Assembly (NCBI GenBank): GCA_937907585.1
Contig: CALCVH010000113.1
Span: 1-13,488, forward strand
DNA length: 13,488 nt
DNA from: an uncultured Bacillota bacterium
Lineage (GTDB): Bacteria > Bacillota_I > Bacilli_A > Izemoplasmatales > UBA1188
Reading direction: 5' to 3'
Part shown: positions 13,081 to 13,488 of the stretch, piece after piece
Layout of the letters: the number at the start of each line of letters is the position of its first letter
How positions within the stretch are numbered: the stretch's first letter is position 1
Translations under genes and position numbers: made by a program
Notes under the pieces: model-generated
What the model was told of the DNA's origin: nothing
The model's input: the letters and a program-made list of their open reading frames with translations, nothing else
Databases searched by the model: none

Positions 13081-13488
13081 TTACTCCTCCTCTTTATCCT
13101 CTACGCTAAGCTTAGAGAACGGATTTATTTTTTCAATTTCAAATTCTATTTCCTCATCTTGGTATTCCGAATCTTCAGATAAGATACGGACAGGCAAATG
13201 AAGAACAATTTCGCCCCAGATTTCCTCATCCAACTCAATTGTATTGCCTACAATTTCGAAGGAGTCATCATCCACCACTTTAAAAGTATAAAACAAATCA
13301 GTGTCAAAATCAACTAAAACTTTTACTGGTTTTAAAGTATTCGCACAAGGTGCGACTATATTAGTATAAACATGTAGATGGAATGCGAACATTTCTTGAC
13401 TTCTAATATAATCATAGTATCCATCAACTTCTACATCATCTATACTTATATATTCTTCTCCCTCTTTGTTTTTATACGAAATAACACC
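13081..13488 (-). CDS. YceD/YlbN-family DUF177 protein (5' end outside window)
   Basis: The last 135 residues are in the window; the frame is still open at base 13488, so the true start lies beyond the right edge. The internal ATG at 13392 is not the start because typical family sequence precedes it. VYTNIVAPCANTLKPVKVLVDFDTDLFY matches the conserved 'lpC.RtL..v...f...e.f' core. GNTIELDEEIWGEIVLHLPVRILSED matches the 'ddtIDL.p.v.E.ilL.lPl...s.d' block, and INPFSKL the C-terminal 'DPRLakL' element. DUF177 proteins are linked to 23S rRNA metabolism and ribosomal-protein genes; the B. subtilis form is YlbN. It is directly followed by rpmF with no gap to speak of, so the two are surely cotranscribed. 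Confidence 0.88.
   Translation of the reverse strand, partial: GVISYKNKEGEEYISIDDVEVDGYYDYIRSQEMFAFHLHVYTNIVAPCANTLKPVKVLVDFDTDLFYTFKVVDDDSFEIVGNTIELDEEIWGEIVLHLPVRILSEDSEYQDEEIEFEIEKINPFSKLSVEDKEEE

Overview
The window is very AT-rich, gene-dense bacterial DNA with good Shine-Dalgarno sites and Bacillota-type gene order. Two blocks anchor it: cysS-mrnC-rlmB-sigma factor, which is the B. subtilis cysS-mrnC-rlmB-rae1-sigH order without rae1, and yceD/ylbN-rpmF-rsmH. A complete pyruvate:ferredoxin oxidoreductase and a GH3-family protein suggest a fermentative, sugar-using anaerobe. Together with the composition this points to an uncultured gut-type lineage of Bacilli/Erysipelotrichia or a Mollicutes relative. 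That placement is inference. Tryptophan is encoded by TGG in the genes I checked and cysS ends in TGA inside an ATGA overlap, so I see no sign of UGA recoding.

Layout, almost all on the minus strand. 1-1118: N-terminal part of a degenerate GH3-like protein running off the left edge. Its 5' leader carries two abutting 18-bp palindromes just downstream of a -10 box. 1119-1616: noncoding, with two stem-loops of unknown role and the terminator of the next operon. 1617-4601: cysS-mrnC-rlmB-sigma operon, where the sigma gene seems to start at an ATA codon with a perfect Shine-Dalgarno. 4699-4896: cold-shock protein with its own promoter and terminator. 5068-8583: PFOR (nifJ), with a 20-bp palindrome over the -35 box and a strong terminator.

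8756-10947 is an accessory stretch of short, poorly recognisable genes: a 2-TM protein, an open frame without a proper start (probable remnant), a 208-aa 2-TM protein, a 65-aa ORF and a 150-aa anchored protein. At 11083-11200 the same 10-mer occurs five times, mostly 29-30 bp apart, between divergent genes. 11255-11947 is the only plus-strand gene, an 8-TM protein whose 3' end overlaps rsmH tail to tail. 11919-13488 is rsmH, rpmF (a zinc-free L32) and yceD (cut by the right edge).

Functionally, the core genes cover translation and RNA maturation: cysteinyl-tRNA synthetase, 23S rRNA processing and 2'-O-methylation, 16S rRNA m4C1402 methylation, L32. PFOR supplies acetyl-CoA and reduced ferredoxin. 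I found no complete new multi-gene system. The best leads are the ATA-started sigma factor, the GH3 protein lacking catalytic motifs with its double operator, the five-copy repeat, and the unrecognised small membrane proteins at 8.7-11.0 kb.
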